Part shown: positions 9,800-19,856 of the stretch, piece after piece
Numbering within the stretch: the stretch's first letter is position 1
Layout: the number at the start of each line of letters is the position of its first letter
Assembly: GCF_002933275.1 (NCBI RefSeq)
Contig: NZ_PSSX01000003.1
Location: forward strand, 284,970-348,969
Length of the DNA stretch: 64,000 nt
Reading direction: 5' to 3'
Source: Marinobacter maroccanus
Lineage (GTDB): Bacteria > Pseudomonadota > Gammaproteobacteria > Pseudomonadales > Oleiphilaceae
Position numbers and translations under genes: made by a program
Notes under the pieces: model-generated
Databases searched by the model: none
Told to the model about the DNA's origin: nothing
Seen by the model: only the letters and a program-made list of their open reading frames with translations

Positions 9800-11620
9800 T
9801 TATCCGGTGAAGGCCAGATCATCGGCATCCAGTTGCATCAGGTTCTTGCTGGGGCTGAGCATGCTGGCAGCGTGGCTCTGGGCCCGGGGCAACAGGCGCT
9901 CAAAATAGAACTCGGTGGTTCCGAGCTTGGCCTGGTAGAAAGCAGCCGAATCCTCGCCACCGTTATCGAGTTTATCAACAGCTACGACGGCCTGGCGCAG
10001 CCAGATAAAGGCCATGGTGACGTAGCCGCTGTACATCAGGAAATCATAGGCCGCAGAGCTCACCACATCCCGGTCCTTGCGGGCCGCGAGCATGATCCGT
10101 ACCGTCAACAGGTTCCACTGCCCGGTCAACTTGAGCAGCTCAAGCGCCCAGGGCCGCAGCCGTTTGTCGGTGAGATGCTTGCGGGCAAAATTGGCAATCT
10201 TCAGGGTGAATTCGCGGACCGCGCCACCCTTGGTCATTAGCAGAACCTTTCGACCCAGCAGATCCAGCGCCTGGATACCGGTGGTGCCCTCGTACAGGGT
10301 GGCGATGCGGGTATCCCGGACAATCTGCTCCATACCATGTTCCCGGATGTAACCGTGGCCGCCAAAAACCTGTACCCCCAGGTTGGCCGCTTCGCAGCCG
10401 AGTTCGGTGAGAAAGCCCTTCAGAATCGGTGTCAGGAAGCCGAGCTTGTCGTCGTATTTGTCGGCCTTCTTATCGTCGCCTTCGGTGAATCCCTCCACCA
10501 TGTGATCAGCCAGCCGGGCTGCGTAATACAGCATGGCGCGACCGCCCTCGGCGATGGCCTTCTGGGTCAGCAGCATCCGGCGCACATCGGCATGGTGAAT
10601 CAGGCTGTCGGCCACCTGATCCGGTTCTTTCTTGCCGGAAAGTGCCCGCATGGAACGTCGATCCTTCGCATAGGCCAACGCCCACTGATAGGACAGCTCC
10701 GCCGGCCCGACACCCTGGATTGCGGTGCCGATCCGGGCGGTGTTCATGAAGGTGAACATGCAGTTGAGGCCTTCGTTCTCGGGGCCGATCAGATAACCGG
10801 TGGCCCCGTCGAAATTCAGCACACAGGTGGCCGAGGCCTTGATGCCCATTTTCTTTTCCAGACTGCCGCAGACCACCGCGTTGCGCTCGCCCACGCCGCC
10901 CTGGCTGTCGGGCAGGAACTTGGGCACGATAAACAGGCTGATACCCCGGGTGCCTTTGGGGGCATCGGGCAGACGGGCCAGTACAATGTGGACGATGTTC
11001 TCGGTCAGGTCGTGGTCGCCGGAGGAGATGAAGATCTTGGTGCCGGTCAGTCGGTAACTGCCGTCGGCCTGGGGTTCGGCTCTGGTCTTCACCTGGCCCA
11101 GATCGGTGCCGCACTGGGGTTCAGTGAGGCACATGGTGCCGGCCCAGCGGCCTTCGGTCAGTGGTGCAAGGTAGGTCTGTTTCTGATCCTCGGAACCGTG
11201 CAGGAAAATGGTGTTCATGGCGCCCAGGGACAGACCCGGGTACATAGAGAAAGGCCAGTTGGCTGTGCCCATCATCTCCTGCTTCAGCAGTCCCATGGAC
11301 GCAGGCAGGCCCTGGCCGCCGTATTCCTCGGGTGCGGAGAGCCCCTGCCAGCCACCCATGGCGTATTGCTGGTAGGCTTCCCGGTAACCGGCGGGTGTGG
11401 TCACTATACCGTTATCGAGGGTGCAGCCTTCCTCATCGCCGGAAAGGTAGAGAGGGCTCAGAACTTCCTCACAGAACTTTGCGCATTCGCTGAGAATCGC
11501 ATCCACGATATCCGGTGTGGCGTTTTCACCGCTGGCCAGGGTGGCGTAATGGCCCGGGTAGTCGAACACCTCGTTTAGCAGAAACTTCATGTCGCGCAGG
11601 GGCGCCTTGTAAACCGGCAT
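9800..11620 (-). CDS. Acyl-CoA dehydrogenase (about 600-aa class with extra C-terminal domain)
   Basis: FAD-dependent enzyme making trans-2-enoyl-CoA in fatty-acid beta-oxidation. The 606-aa protein has a short N-terminal extension, the FAD-binding middle block MCLTEPQCGTDLG, and LYEGTTGIQALDL, whose Glu near residue 443 is the catalytic base. About 150 extra C-terminal residues match the acyl-CoA dehydrogenase C-terminal domain. ATG 11620 is chosen because AGAGGA lies about 8 bases upstream and MPVYKAPLRDM is the usual start of this class; the frame itself extends to 11710. Chain-length preference cannot be read from the sequence. Confidence 0.93.
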   Translation of the reverse strand: MPVYKAPLRDMKFLLNEVFDYPGHYATLASGENATPDIVDAILSECAKFCEEVLSPLYLSGDEEGCTLDNGIVTTPAGYREAYQQYAMGGWQGLSAPEEYGGQGLPASMGLLKQEMMGTANWPFSMYPGLSLGAMNTIFLHGSEDQKQTYLAPLTEGRWAGTMCLTEPQCGTDLGQVKTRAEPQADGSYRLTGTKIFISSGDHDLTENIVHIVLARLPDAPKGTRGISLFIVPKFLPDSQGGVGERNAVVCGSLEKKMGIKASATCVLNFDGATGYLIGPENEGLNCMFTFMNTARIGTAIQGVGPAELSYQWALAYAKDRRSMRALSGKKEPDQVADSLIHHADVRRMLLTQKAIAEGGRAMLYYAARLADHMVEGFTEGDDKKADKYDDKLGFLTPILKGFLTELGCEAANLGVQVFGGHGYIREHGMEQIVRDTRIATLYEGTTGIQALDLLGRKVLLMTKGGAVREFTLKIANFARKHLTDKRLRPWALELLKLTGQWNLLTVRIMLAARKDRDVVSSAAYDFLMYSGYVTMAFIWLRQAVVAVDKLDNGGEDSAAFYQAKLGTTEFYFERLLPRAQSHAASMLSPSKNLMQLDADDLAFTG

Positions 11621-11865
11621 AGCGGAATCCTCTGTGTCTTTCTCGGAATCGTCGGTGGGCAATCGCCGCCCAATACCTGTTGTTTTACGCCAATACCCGG
11701 GCACTGCCATTGACGAAAAGCGCCGGGCAGACTGTCAGATTGGACAATTGGCCGAGATGACGTAACAGTCGCCGGCAACTCCTGGTGCTGATCGCTAAAG
11801 TCGGTTGCGACGTATTCCTTTACGCCGGAGGCCGTAAACAAACCCGTTCGGAGAGTGTAAAAGTC

Positions 11866-12426
11866 ATGCAAAGCCTGTTAACTGCGATATCGAAACGCCT
11901 GTCGACGCCTATACTCTGGATAGTGTCTTCGGCACTGCTGCTCAGCGGCTGTGCCAGCCCTTCGCTTGAGGATTACGCCGACCGCACACCGGAGCTGGTT
12001 CCGGAAGAGTTCTTCACTGGCGAACTTTCCGCACGGGGGGTGGTCAAGAATTTCTCCGGTGAGGTGATTCGTACCTTTGATGCCGACATCTCCGCATCAT
12101 GGGATGATTCTGGTGTGGGTACCCTGGACGAGGTGTTCCGCTTCAATGACGGTGAGGTGCAGACCCGGGTCTGGACCTTGACTCCGTCCGAGGAGGGCTA
12201 TCATGCCGACGCCGGTGATGTGGTTGAACCCGGAACCATGCGCTGGCGCGGTAACGCCATTCATATGAATTACGTCCTTCGCGTGGCCTATGGTGACGGT
12301 ACCCTGGATGTACGGATGGATGACTGGATGTACTTGATCACGCCTGACACGCTGATCAACCAGACCACCATGAGCAAGTGGGGAATCGATGTGGGCGAAG
12401 TGGTTCTGGTGATCCAGAAAAAGTAA
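11866..12426 (+). CDS. DUF3833 family lipoprotein
   Basis: A 186-aa predicted outer-membrane or periplasmic lipoprotein. A hydrophobic signal (about 13-27) ends in the lipobox LLSGC with Cys29. The mature part resembles the DUF3833 family (FFTGELSARGVVKNFSG and the Trp-rich RMDDWMYL block). ATG 11866 is preceded by GGAGAG 10 bases upstream; longer in-frame starts lack this and would spoil the signal peptide. It is 39 bases upstream of the RND adaptor gene and probably in the same operon. The function is unknown. Confidence 0.8.
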   Translation: MQSLLTAISKRLSTPILWIVSSALLLSGCASPSLEDYADRTPELVPEEFFTGELSARGVVKNFSGEVIRTFDADISASWDDSGVGTLDEVFRFNDGEVQTRVWTLTPSEEGYHADAGDVVEPGTMRWRGNAIHMNYVLRVAYGDGTLDVRMDDWMYLITPDTLINQTTMSKWGIDVGEVVLVIQKK

Positions 12427-12465
12427 CAGACGACTAACCGAGAACTGGAAGAATCTGGAAATCCT

Positions 12466-13560
12466 ATGTGGAAACAGTGGTTGATTGCGTTGGTGCTGGT
12501 GGCTGTGGCTATTGGCGGCGCTTTTATGTATCAGAACCTGGACGACGGCGATGCCGCCCAGGGCGGTCGTGAGCGTCCCGCCAGCGCGGTCAACACCAGG
12601 CTTCCGCAGATGGAGACGGTGCGGGATGTCGTCAACGCCGTTGGCAGTCTGAAAGCCCTCAACGCGGTGGAACTGACTACGGAAGTCAGTGGCCGGGTGG
12701 TGCAACTGAATCTGGAAACCGGACGCCGGGTAGAGCAGGGCGAGGTTCTGTTGCGACTGGACGATCGCCAGGCCCGGGCGGACCTGCAGGTCATCGAGGC
12801 TCAACTGGCGGATGCGCGTCGACAGTATGAAAGGGCCCAGCGGTTGCGCTCCAACAACAGCATCTCCCAGTCCCAGGTGGATGAGCTGAGAACGGCTGTT
12901 GACGTGGCCGAGGCCCAGCGGCAGTCGGCGCGGGTCCGTCTGGAAAACCACCGGATTGAAGCGCCGTTTGCCGGTGTGGTCGGTCTGAGCGATATCAGTG
13001 TCGGAGCCTACATCACCGCAGGAACCTCGGTGACCACCCTGGATACCACCGACCGTATGGAGCTGGGTTTTTCCATACCAGAGCGTTTTCTGGGGCAGGT
13101 GAGTCGTGGACAACAGGTCCGCGGCGCATCGCCGGCCTACCCGGACCAGACGTTTTCTGGTCAGCTGGTGGAGCTGGGCTCCCGGGTGAGCGAGCTGAGC
13201 CGGTCGTTGCCGGTGCGGGCGTTGATCGACAATCCGGACGGTCTGCTCCGCCCGGGACAGTTCATGTCTGCCACCCTGACGCTCCGGCAACGGGAAGCTT
13301 TGGTGATCCCGGAACAGGCGGTGATGATCCGTGGTGACGAACAATATGTGTTTGTGGCCGAAGACGGCGTCGCCCGGCGGGTTTCAGTCAACCTGGGGTC
13401 GCGCATGCCGGGTTTTGTGGAAGTGTCGAAGGGGTTGAGCCAGGAAGATCCGGTGATTGTGACCGGTCAGGACCGGCTCAGCAGCGGGGATCGGGTTCGG
13501 GTACTGGAAGACGACAAGGCCATTCCCGAGAACCGTTTTATCACGGCCAGGGAGTCGTAA
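12466..13560 (+). CDS. RND efflux pump periplasmic adaptor subunit
   Basis: Membrane-fusion protein linking an inner-membrane RND transporter to an outer-membrane channel. The 364-aa protein has an N-terminal membrane anchor (about 4-23), a lipoyl-like half (VELTTEVSGRVVQLNLETG), a coiled-coil hairpin (about 105-150), the second lipoyl half (HRIEAPFAGVVGLSD) and beta-barrel and proximal domains. The permease gene begins 3 bases after its stop. No outer-membrane channel gene is nearby. The substrate is unknown. Confidence 0.93.
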   Translation: MWKQWLIALVLVAVAIGGAFMYQNLDDGDAAQGGRERPASAVNTRLPQMETVRDVVNAVGSLKALNAVELTTEVSGRVVQLNLETGRRVEQGEVLLRLDDRQARADLQVIEAQLADARRQYERAQRLRSNNSISQSQVDELRTAVDVAEAQRQSARVRLENHRIEAPFAGVVGLSDISVGAYITAGTSVTTLDTTDRMELGFSIPERFLGQVSRGQQVRGASPAYPDQTFSGQLVELGSRVSELSRSLPVRALIDNPDGLLRPGQFMSATLTLRQREALVIPEQAVMIRGDEQYVFVAEDGVARRVSVNLGSRMPGFVEVSKGLSQEDPVIVTGQDRLSSGDRVRVLEDDKAIPENRFITARES

Positions 13561-13563
13561 CCG

Positions 13564-16500
13564 GTGGTCCTTTCTGATGTCTCCATCAAGCGGCCGGTGT
13601 TCGCAACGGTTCTCAGTCTTCTGATCGTGGTGTTCGGGCTGGCAGCCCTGATGGGCCTGCCGGTGCGCGAATACCCGGATATTGACCCACCGGTTGTCTC
13701 CATTTCCACCGATTACACCGGCGCGGCAGCCGAGGTGGTGGATACCCAGATTACCCAGGTGATTGAGGGTGCCATCAGTGGCATCGAGGGCATTCGGTCC
13801 ATCGAATCGTCTACCGAGCAGGGCGAATCCCGAACCAGCATCGAATTTACCACGGCCCGGGACGTGGATATTGCCGCCAATGATGTCCGTGATGCGGTGT
13901 CCCGGGTCGCCAACCAGCTGCCGGACGAAGCCGATCCGCCGGTGGTGAGGAAAGCGGATTCCGATGCTCGCCCCATGATGTGGGTCACCCTGCGCAGTGA
14001 TGTCTGGGACAGTGCCGAGCTCAGTGACTTCGCCGACCGGGTTCTGGCGGACCGGCTGTCGGTGCTCGACGGTGTTGCCGACGTGCGTATCGGTGGCGAA
14101 CGGCGTTATGCCATCCGGGTCTGGCTGGATCGCGAGCGGCTTGCCGCCCGGGATATCACCGTGGCAGAAGTGGAACGGGCCCTGCGCGCCAACAACGTGG
14201 AGTTGCCGGCCGGATCGGTGGATTCGTCTACCCGCAACTTCACGGTTCGTGCCGAGGGTCGGCTGTCGAATGTGGAACAGTTTCGGGAACTGGTGATTCG
14301 CCGGGACGGCAATGACCTGTTGCGTCTCGGGGAAGTGGCCAATGTCCAGATGGGGGTGGAGTCGGATGTCAGCCGCCTGCGCGCGAACGGCCAGACCGCC
14401 ATCGGCATGGGTGTTATCCGTCAGTCCAAGGCCAACACCGTCGCCGTTTCCGATGCGGTTCGCGCCGAGTTGGAAAAGATTCGCGAGACTCTGCCGCCGG
14501 AAGTCACCATCGCGGAAAGCTACGACGAATCCATTTTTATCCGGGCCTCGATCAAGGAAGTGGTAACGACGCTCGCCATCGCAGTGTCCCTGGTTATCCT
14601 GGTGATTTTCCTGTTCCTGCGGTCCTGGCGCGCCACCCTGATTCCTGCGGTGACCATTCCGGTTGCAGTGATTGGTGCGTTTATCGGCCTGGGTTTTCTC
14701 GGTTTCTCCATTAACGTGCTGACTCTGCTGGCGGTCATTCTGGCCATCGGCCTGGTTGTGGACGACGCCATCGTGATGCTGGAAAACATCCAGCGCCGGA
14801 TTGATGAAGGTGAACCGCCATTGCTTGCCGCCTACCGGGGCGCAAAACAGGTTGCCTTTGCGGTGATTGCCACCACCCTGACCCTGGTAGCCGTGTTTGT
14901 GCCCATCTCGTTCATGGGCGGCAATATCGGCCGTCTGTTCGCGGAATTCGGGTTTACCCTGGCCGCGGCGGTGGTTTTTTCCAGCCTTGTTGCCCTGACG
15001 CTGGCACCGATGCTGTGCTCCAAGTGGCTCAGGCACAGCCCGGAATCGGCAGAGGGCCATCGTCTGTGGGCGGCCAGCGAGAAGGTCCTGAATGGCCTGA
15101 CCAATGGTTACCGCAGGCTGTTGCAGTTTTCCCTGAGGCAGCCGGGACTGTTACTCGGCCTGGGTCTGGTGGGGCTGGTCATTGCCGCCGTGGTGTATCC
15201 CAAACTGCCCCAGGAACTGGCGCCGACTGAAGACCGCGCCGTAATCATCATGCCCACCAGTGCACCCCGTGGCTCCACGGTGGAATACACCGATCACTAC
15301 GTCCGCCAGGTCGAAGAAACATTGCTTCCCTATCTGGATGAGGGCATTGCCAACCGGTTGCTCGCCATCGTCGGGTTCCGCAATGAAGAGGACAACGCGT
15401 TCATGATCATGGGCCTGGTGCCCTGGGAAGAGCGCGACATCAAACAGCAGGAAGTGACCAGCGAAATTCGCAAGAAACTGGCCGACGTATCCGGCATCCG
15501 GACCGTGGCCGTGAATCCGCCGGGTCTGGGTCAGCGCGGGTTCAGCCAGGCGGTGGAGTTTGTGGTGGCGGGACCGGACTATGAGTCGGTGCAGGCCTGG
15601 AGCCAGGAAATCATGGAGCGGGCCAAGGAAAACCCGAATCTTCAGAATCTGGATACCGACTTCGAGCTGACCCGACCGGAGCTGCGAGTCAATATCGACC
15701 GGGAGCGGGCGGCGGACCTGGATATCACCATCGAGGACGTGGGGCTGACCCTGCAGACCATGCTGGCATCACGGCAGGTGACGACCTACATTGATCGGGG
15801 CCGGGAATACGATGTGATTATCCAGGCCGAAGACGCCAACCGGGCAACCCCGGAGGACCTGGGCCAGATTTTCCTGCGGCCCCGGGAAGGTGGCAATCTG
15901 ATCCCGTTGCAGGCACTGGTCTCGGTGCAGGAAATTGGCGCCAACCCCGACCTCCGGCGTATCGACCGACTTCCCGCCGTGGTCATCAGTGCCTCCCTTG
16001 CTGATGGTTATGACCTTGGCTCGGCCCTGACTTACCTGAACAATCTTGCTGTGGATAACCTGCCGCCGGAAGCCCGGGTCAGTTACAAGGGTCTGAGCCG
16101 GGAATTCCAGGAATCCTCGGCCGCCATCTACGTTACGTTTGCGTTGGCCTTCGTCATCGTGTTCCTGGTGCTCGCGGCCCAGTTTGAAAGCTGGATCCAT
16201 CCTCTGATCATCATGCTGTCGGTGCCGCTGGCAGTGACCGGCGCTCTGCTGGCGCTCTGGTGGACCGGAATCAGTCTCAACATATACAGCCAGATTGGCA
16301 TCATAATGTTGCTGGGCTTGATGGCCAAGAACGGGATACTGATCGTGGAGTTCGCCAATCAGCTCAGGGACAAAGGCTATGAGGTGCGTGAGGCCATACT
16401 CGAAGGCGCCTGCCTGCGCTTCCGGCCGGTACTGATGACCACCATATCCACCATCTTTGGTGCGGTTCCCCTGGTCATTGCCACCGGCGCAGGAGCGGAA

Positions 16501-16710
16501 AGCCGTGCGGCCATTGGCATGGTGATTCTGGGCGGGTTGATCTTCGCCACCACGCTGACCCTTTTCATCATTCCGGTGCTGTATAACCTGTTGGCGCGGT
16601 TTGCCAAATCGTCCAATGCAGTGGAGAAGGAACTTGAACGCCAGGCTTCGGGCCAGGCCGGTGGTGCAGGGCTGGCGGCAGCGCCTCAGAAACGCGTGGA
16701 TGACTTCTGA
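13564..16710 (+). CDS. RND efflux transporter permease (AcrB/MexF-like, HAE1 type)
   Basis: A 1048-aa proton-driven inner-membrane pump with the duplicated RND layout: a membrane segment near residue 13-30, a large periplasmic loop, a bundle of membrane helices (about 335-530), a second loop and a second bundle (about 860-1020). The first bundle contains GLVVDDAIVMLENIQR, carrying the paired Asp residues of the proton relay. The frame opens with GTG at 13564, 3 bases after the adaptor stop, so the two are translationally coupled. It converges on the next gene with only 12 bases between stops. Confidence 0.95.
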   Translation: MVLSDVSIKRPVFATVLSLLIVVFGLAALMGLPVREYPDIDPPVVSISTDYTGAAAEVVDTQITQVIEGAISGIEGIRSIESSTEQGESRTSIEFTTARDVDIAANDVRDAVSRVANQLPDEADPPVVRKADSDARPMMWVTLRSDVWDSAELSDFADRVLADRLSVLDGVADVRIGGERRYAIRVWLDRERLAARDITVAEVERALRANNVELPAGSVDSSTRNFTVRAEGRLSNVEQFRELVIRRDGNDLLRLGEVANVQMGVESDVSRLRANGQTAIGMGVIRQSKANTVAVSDAVRAELEKIRETLPPEVTIAESYDESIFIRASIKEVVTTLAIAVSLVILVIFLFLRSWRATLIPAVTIPVAVIGAFIGLGFLGFSINVLTLLAVILAIGLVVDDAIVMLENIQRRIDEGEPPLLAAYRGAKQVAFAVIATTLTLVAVFVPISFMGGNIGRLFAEFGFTLAAAVVFSSLVALTLAPMLCSKWLRHSPESAEGHRLWAASEKVLNGLTNGYRRLLQFSLRQPGLLLGLGLVGLVIAAVVYPKLPQELAPTEDRAVIIMPTSAPRGSTVEYTDHYVRQVEETLLPYLDEGIANRLLAIVGFRNEEDNAFMIMGLVPWEERDIKQQEVTSEIRKKLADVSGIRTVAVNPPGLGQRGFSQAVEFVVAGPDYESVQAWSQEIMERAKENPNLQNLDTDFELTRPELRVNIDRERAADLDITIEDVGLTLQTMLASRQVTTYIDRGREYDVIIQAEDANRATPEDLGQIFLRPREGGNLIPLQALVSVQEIGANPDLRRIDRLPAVVISASLADGYDLGSALTYLNNLAVDNLPPEARVSYKGLSREFQESSAAIYVTFALAFVIVFLVLAAQFESWIHPLIIMLSVPLAVTGALLALWWTGISLNIYSQIGIIMLLGLMAKNGILIVEFANQLRDKGYEVREAILEGACLRFRPVLMTTISTIFGAVPLVIATGAGAESRAAIGMVILGGLIFATTLTLFIIPVLYNLLARFAKSSNAVEKELERQASGQAGGAGLAAAPQKRVDDF

Positions 16711-16722
16711 TCAGTGACACGA

Positions 16723-17988
16723 TCACAGGGTGGCCGGGAACTCGAGCTGGCCACCGAATATTTCATCCGGGTGGATATCAATGCAAAACACCTTTTGCCC
16801 CGGCAGCATCGTGGACAGGGTTACTGTGCGTTTGGCGTCCGGCAGACCGACGTAAGGCCGACAACTGCTAATGTGCTGGGGCCGTTCCAGGGCATTGCGG
16901 AAGTATTCCCGGTGCGTCCATCGGGCGCCGGCCGAGTGGTACAGGGGATTGAATTTACCGCGATGGATGTCCGGATTGGCGCGGGCAAGATTGCCCTCCT
17001 GTATGCCCTGGGGGTTCAGCAGGAAACAGCGTTTCACACCGTCCACTTCCAACAGCTTTTTGCAGGCTACATTGAACGGTAACTCCCGGCTCAGGGAGTG
17101 GCAGGCTTCCAGAATTTCGAAGCGAAGCAGTCGAAAATAGCTCTCTTGATCCCGGATATCCTGGGCCGAAGACTCACTGGAATCGGCAATAATTCCCTTC
17201 AGGGCCAGTTCGGTAAGTTCCGGCTCATGATCATGCAGGCTCGTTGGCCGCGCAAAAAGGAAACCCTGCAGCAGGTCCGCCTCCGTTTGCAGTGCGATAT
17301 GGGCCTGGGTGCTGTTTTCGATGCCTTCCAGAAGCACAAGGCTGCCGCTCTCGCGAATCATCTTCACAAGGCTCTCCAGGAGCATCCGGGCGCGACTGTT
17401 GTTCTCCGCATTCACCAACAGGCTCCGGTCGAGCTTGACGATGAGCGGATTGATGCGCCACAAACGCTCGAAATTGGAATCGCCCATACCGAAATCGTCA
17501 ATGGCAATCTGGAAACCATGGGCCTTGGCTTTGAGAATGAATTCCAGAAGGGCGGTGGGATTGTCGGATGCCGTCTCCACCAGTTCCAGAACCACTTTTT
17601 CCGGGTCGATTCCACTGCTCTGGCACTGCAGGGCGAGCTTTTCCAGGGAAGCTTCTGGATGAATGCAGGTGCCGGGATTAATATTCAGGAACAGCCAGAC
17701 AAGCTGTGAGCTCGCGGCAAAATTATCCAGATGTATCTGCAACAGGTGTCTGTCCAGTTCGGCTGTCAGATTCTTCGCTTCCGCCTGCTGGAAAAGCTCG
17801 AAGGGAGAGATGCTGGCGTTGTTCTTCCATACCCTGACCAGGGCCTCGTAGCCCACCAGTTTCCGATGGGTCGGGCTCAGGATCGGCTGGTAAACAGAAC
17901 TGAAATCATAGTCGTTGATCATGTCTGGAGCCCGGGTTATTTCGGCTCCGCGATAGATGCGTCGGGGAAGTCGGACTACGCTGCTCAT
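16723..17988 (-). CDS. EAL-domain cyclic-di-GMP phosphodiesterase
   Basis: Predicted cytosolic enzyme that hydrolyses c-di-GMP to pGpG. The 421-aa protein has an EAL domain at about 30-265 with every catalytic motif: YEALVR (47-52), NIN (102-104), ELVE (135-138), DDFG (164-167), KLD (185-187), EGIE (221-224) and QGFLFARP (241-248). The C-terminal 140 residues contain no motif I can name, but their position and pattern suggest a small sensory (PDC/Cache-like) domain. No membrane segment is visible. Confidence 0.92.
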   Translation of the reverse strand: MSSVVRLPRRIYRGAEITRAPDMINDYDFSSVYQPILSPTHRKLVGYEALVRVWKNNASISPFELFQQAEAKNLTAELDRHLLQIHLDNFAASSQLVWLFLNINPGTCIHPEASLEKLALQCQSSGIDPEKVVLELVETASDNPTALLEFILKAKAHGFQIAIDDFGMGDSNFERLWRINPLIVKLDRSLLVNAENNSRARMLLESLVKMIRESGSLVLLEGIENSTQAHIALQTEADLLQGFLFARPTSLHDHEPELTELALKGIIADSSESSAQDIRDQESYFRLLRFEILEACHSLSRELPFNVACKKLLEVDGVKRCFLLNPQGIQEGNLARANPDIHRGKFNPLYHSAGARWTHREYFRNALERPQHISSCRPYVGLPDAKRTVTLSTMLPGQKVFCIDIHPDEIFGGQLEFPATL

Positions 17989-18219
17989 GGTCAGGAACCT
18001 TTATACTGCCAATGGTCTGGCCATCCTGGCCTGATGATAGAAGAGTGTCTGAACATGCAGATAAAGCGAATTCCGTACCAGAGAGCCAAAAAACAAGCAG
18101 TTAACTTTGCTTAAACCCGTCAGATAAATGAACTTCGCTATCGGTTTTAGAACAATTGCACCAGATGCGGGCAGATTCCGAACGGCAAGGTTGGCAATGC
18201 ACCAAAACAGGATTCCTTG

Positions 18220-19518
18220 ATGCCATCAAAAAGTCAGTTCCGTTTGCTGGGCCAACGCCGTTTCCTGCCGTTTTACCTGACCCAGTTTTCCGGCGCCTTT
18301 AACGATAACCTGTTCAAGAACGCGCTGCTGCTGTTGATCACCTACAGCGCCGGCAGTTTGATGGGGCTGTCCGTGAATGTGGTGGTTAACCTGGCGGCCT
18401 TCCTGTTCATCCTGCCGTTCTTCCTGTTCTCTGGCATTGCCGGCGAAATGGCCGACCGCTATGAAAAGTCCCGGATCATCCGGAATGTGAAGCTGGCAGA
18501 GATCGTGATCATGTCCGTTGCCGCGCTCGGGCTCTGGTTCGGCTGGTACGAGCTGTTGCTGGTGTTGCTGTTCCTGATGGGTACCCAGTCCACCTTCTTC
18601 GGTCCGGTGAAATACGCCATCCTGCCCCAGGTGCTGGCGGACGATGAACTGGTGGGTGGCAATGGTCTGGTGGGCATGGGCACCTTTGTGGCAATTCTTC
18701 TGGGTACCATTGCTGCAGGTCTGTTGATGGGCTTTGAGGCTGCCGCCCGGCTGACGGCGATTGCTGTGGTGGTGATGGCAGTACTTGGTTACCTGGCCGC
18801 GAGGCAGGTGCCGGCAACTGAACCCGACGGTTCCGGAGTTACGGTGCGTTTCCGGCCGGTGGTGGAAACCTGGAGGCTGATGGCCCTGGCGGCCGAGCGG
18901 CGCCAGGTGTTGCTGGCGGTGCTGACCATCTCCTGGTTCTGGTTTCTTGGCGCTGCCTACCTGACCCAGTTTCCCAATTTTGCCCGCACCGATCTGCTGG
19001 GCGATGAAACCGTTGTCACGCTGCTGCTGGCTATGTTCACGATCGGCATTTCCATTGGATCCATGATGTGTGAGCGGCTCACCAAACACCGGATTACCCT
19101 GGCCCCAGTGCCTTGGGGGGCCCTGGGGCTGAGTCTGTTCGGGATTGATCTGTATTTTGCGGTGCCGGATGATCCCGTGGCCTCGACCTGGTGGACCCTG
19201 TTGACCGACCCCGTTTACCTGAGGGTGTTGATGGATCTGGTAGGCATCGGTATCTGCGGTGGTCTTTTCATCGTGCCTCTATACGCCTTTATCCAGCACG
19301 AAACGCCCCGGGCCAAACGTGCCCGTATCATCGCCGCACTGAATGTCATCAACGCGTTGTTCATGGTGGTAAGTGCCCTGGCTGGTATTGTGGTGCTCGG
19401 TCTTTTGGGAATCAGCATTCCAGGGTTTTTCCTGCTGCTCTCGCTCCTGAACGGCCTGGTGTTACTGGTGGTCTGGCGGCTTCGGCGCAAAACCGCCTCA
19501 CATTCTGTGGATAATTAG
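18220..19518 (+). CDS. MFS transporter related to LplT-type lysophospholipid carriers
   Basis: A 432-aa protein with about 12 hydrophobic segments. The opening block FYLTQFSGAFNDNLFKNAL is typical of the LplT branch of the major facilitator superfamily, also found as the first part of fused Aas-like proteins. No acyltransferase or acyl-CoA ligase partner is adjacent, so a lysophospholipid role is only suggested. The start is ATG 18220, 7 bases after AGGA; TTG 18217 is also in frame. The last codons overlap a perfect DnaA box (19506-19514). Confidence 0.85.
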   Translation: MPSKSQFRLLGQRRFLPFYLTQFSGAFNDNLFKNALLLLITYSAGSLMGLSVNVVVNLAAFLFILPFFLFSGIAGEMADRYEKSRIIRNVKLAEIVIMSVAALGLWFGWYELLLVLLFLMGTQSTFFGPVKYAILPQVLADDELVGGNGLVGMGTFVAILLGTIAAGLLMGFEAAARLTAIAVVVMAVLGYLAARQVPATEPDGSGVTVRFRPVVETWRLMALAAERRQVLLAVLTISWFWFLGAAYLTQFPNFARTDLLGDETVVTLLLAMFTIGISIGSMMCERLTKHRITLAPVPWGALGLSLFGIDLYFAVPDDPVASTWWTLLTDPVYLRVLMDLVGIGICGGLFIVPLYAFIQHETPRAKRARIIAALNVINALFMVVSALAGIVVLGLLGISIPGFFLLLSLLNGLVLLVVWRLRRKTASHSVDN

Positions 19519-19856
19519 TTGGAAAACCTGCGGAAACACTCCGGATGAAATATAGGTTAACTATAAAAAACAAATGGTTAAATCATTTTTAGGGTGTTTA
19601 ACAAGTAGCCTTGCATGTGGATAACTTTCTTGAAAACTTTTCTGAGAAGACTGATCCAAGCGTCTGAAAAGCCATGAATTTCGGTTTTCCACTATCCTCT
19701 GAATCTGGCCGGAGACGCCCTTCGGGTACGGTGCCCGGGGCAATCAGCTTTCAACCCGGGCTGACTCTGGTTAAAATTTGCACATTCTGACTGCAATTTC
19801 CCAGGTGAGGCGTTATACTCGCCGCCCTATTTTATCCCCGATTTCCGAGGTGAGCT
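19506..19856. other. mnmG-upstream gap with two perfect DnaA boxes (possible second origin element)
   Basis: Two perfect reversed DnaA boxes TGTGGATAA lie at 19506-19514 (overlapping the MFS stop) and 19616-19624. The stretch between them is strongly AT-rich (about 19550-19605). This mirrors pseudomonads, where a second DnaA-box cluster upstream of mnmG (gidA) has been described, and E. coli, whose oriC adjoins gidA. The rest of the 338-base gap holds a possible mnmG -10 element (TATACT, 19814-19819) and no gene. Confidence 0.5.

Noticed and set aside
13384..15060. A 558-codon open frame on the minus strand
   Set aside because: It lies wholly across the RND adaptor end and permease, has a low-complexity His/Gln/Arg-rich composition typical of antisense shadow frames in GC-rich DNA, and resembles no family.
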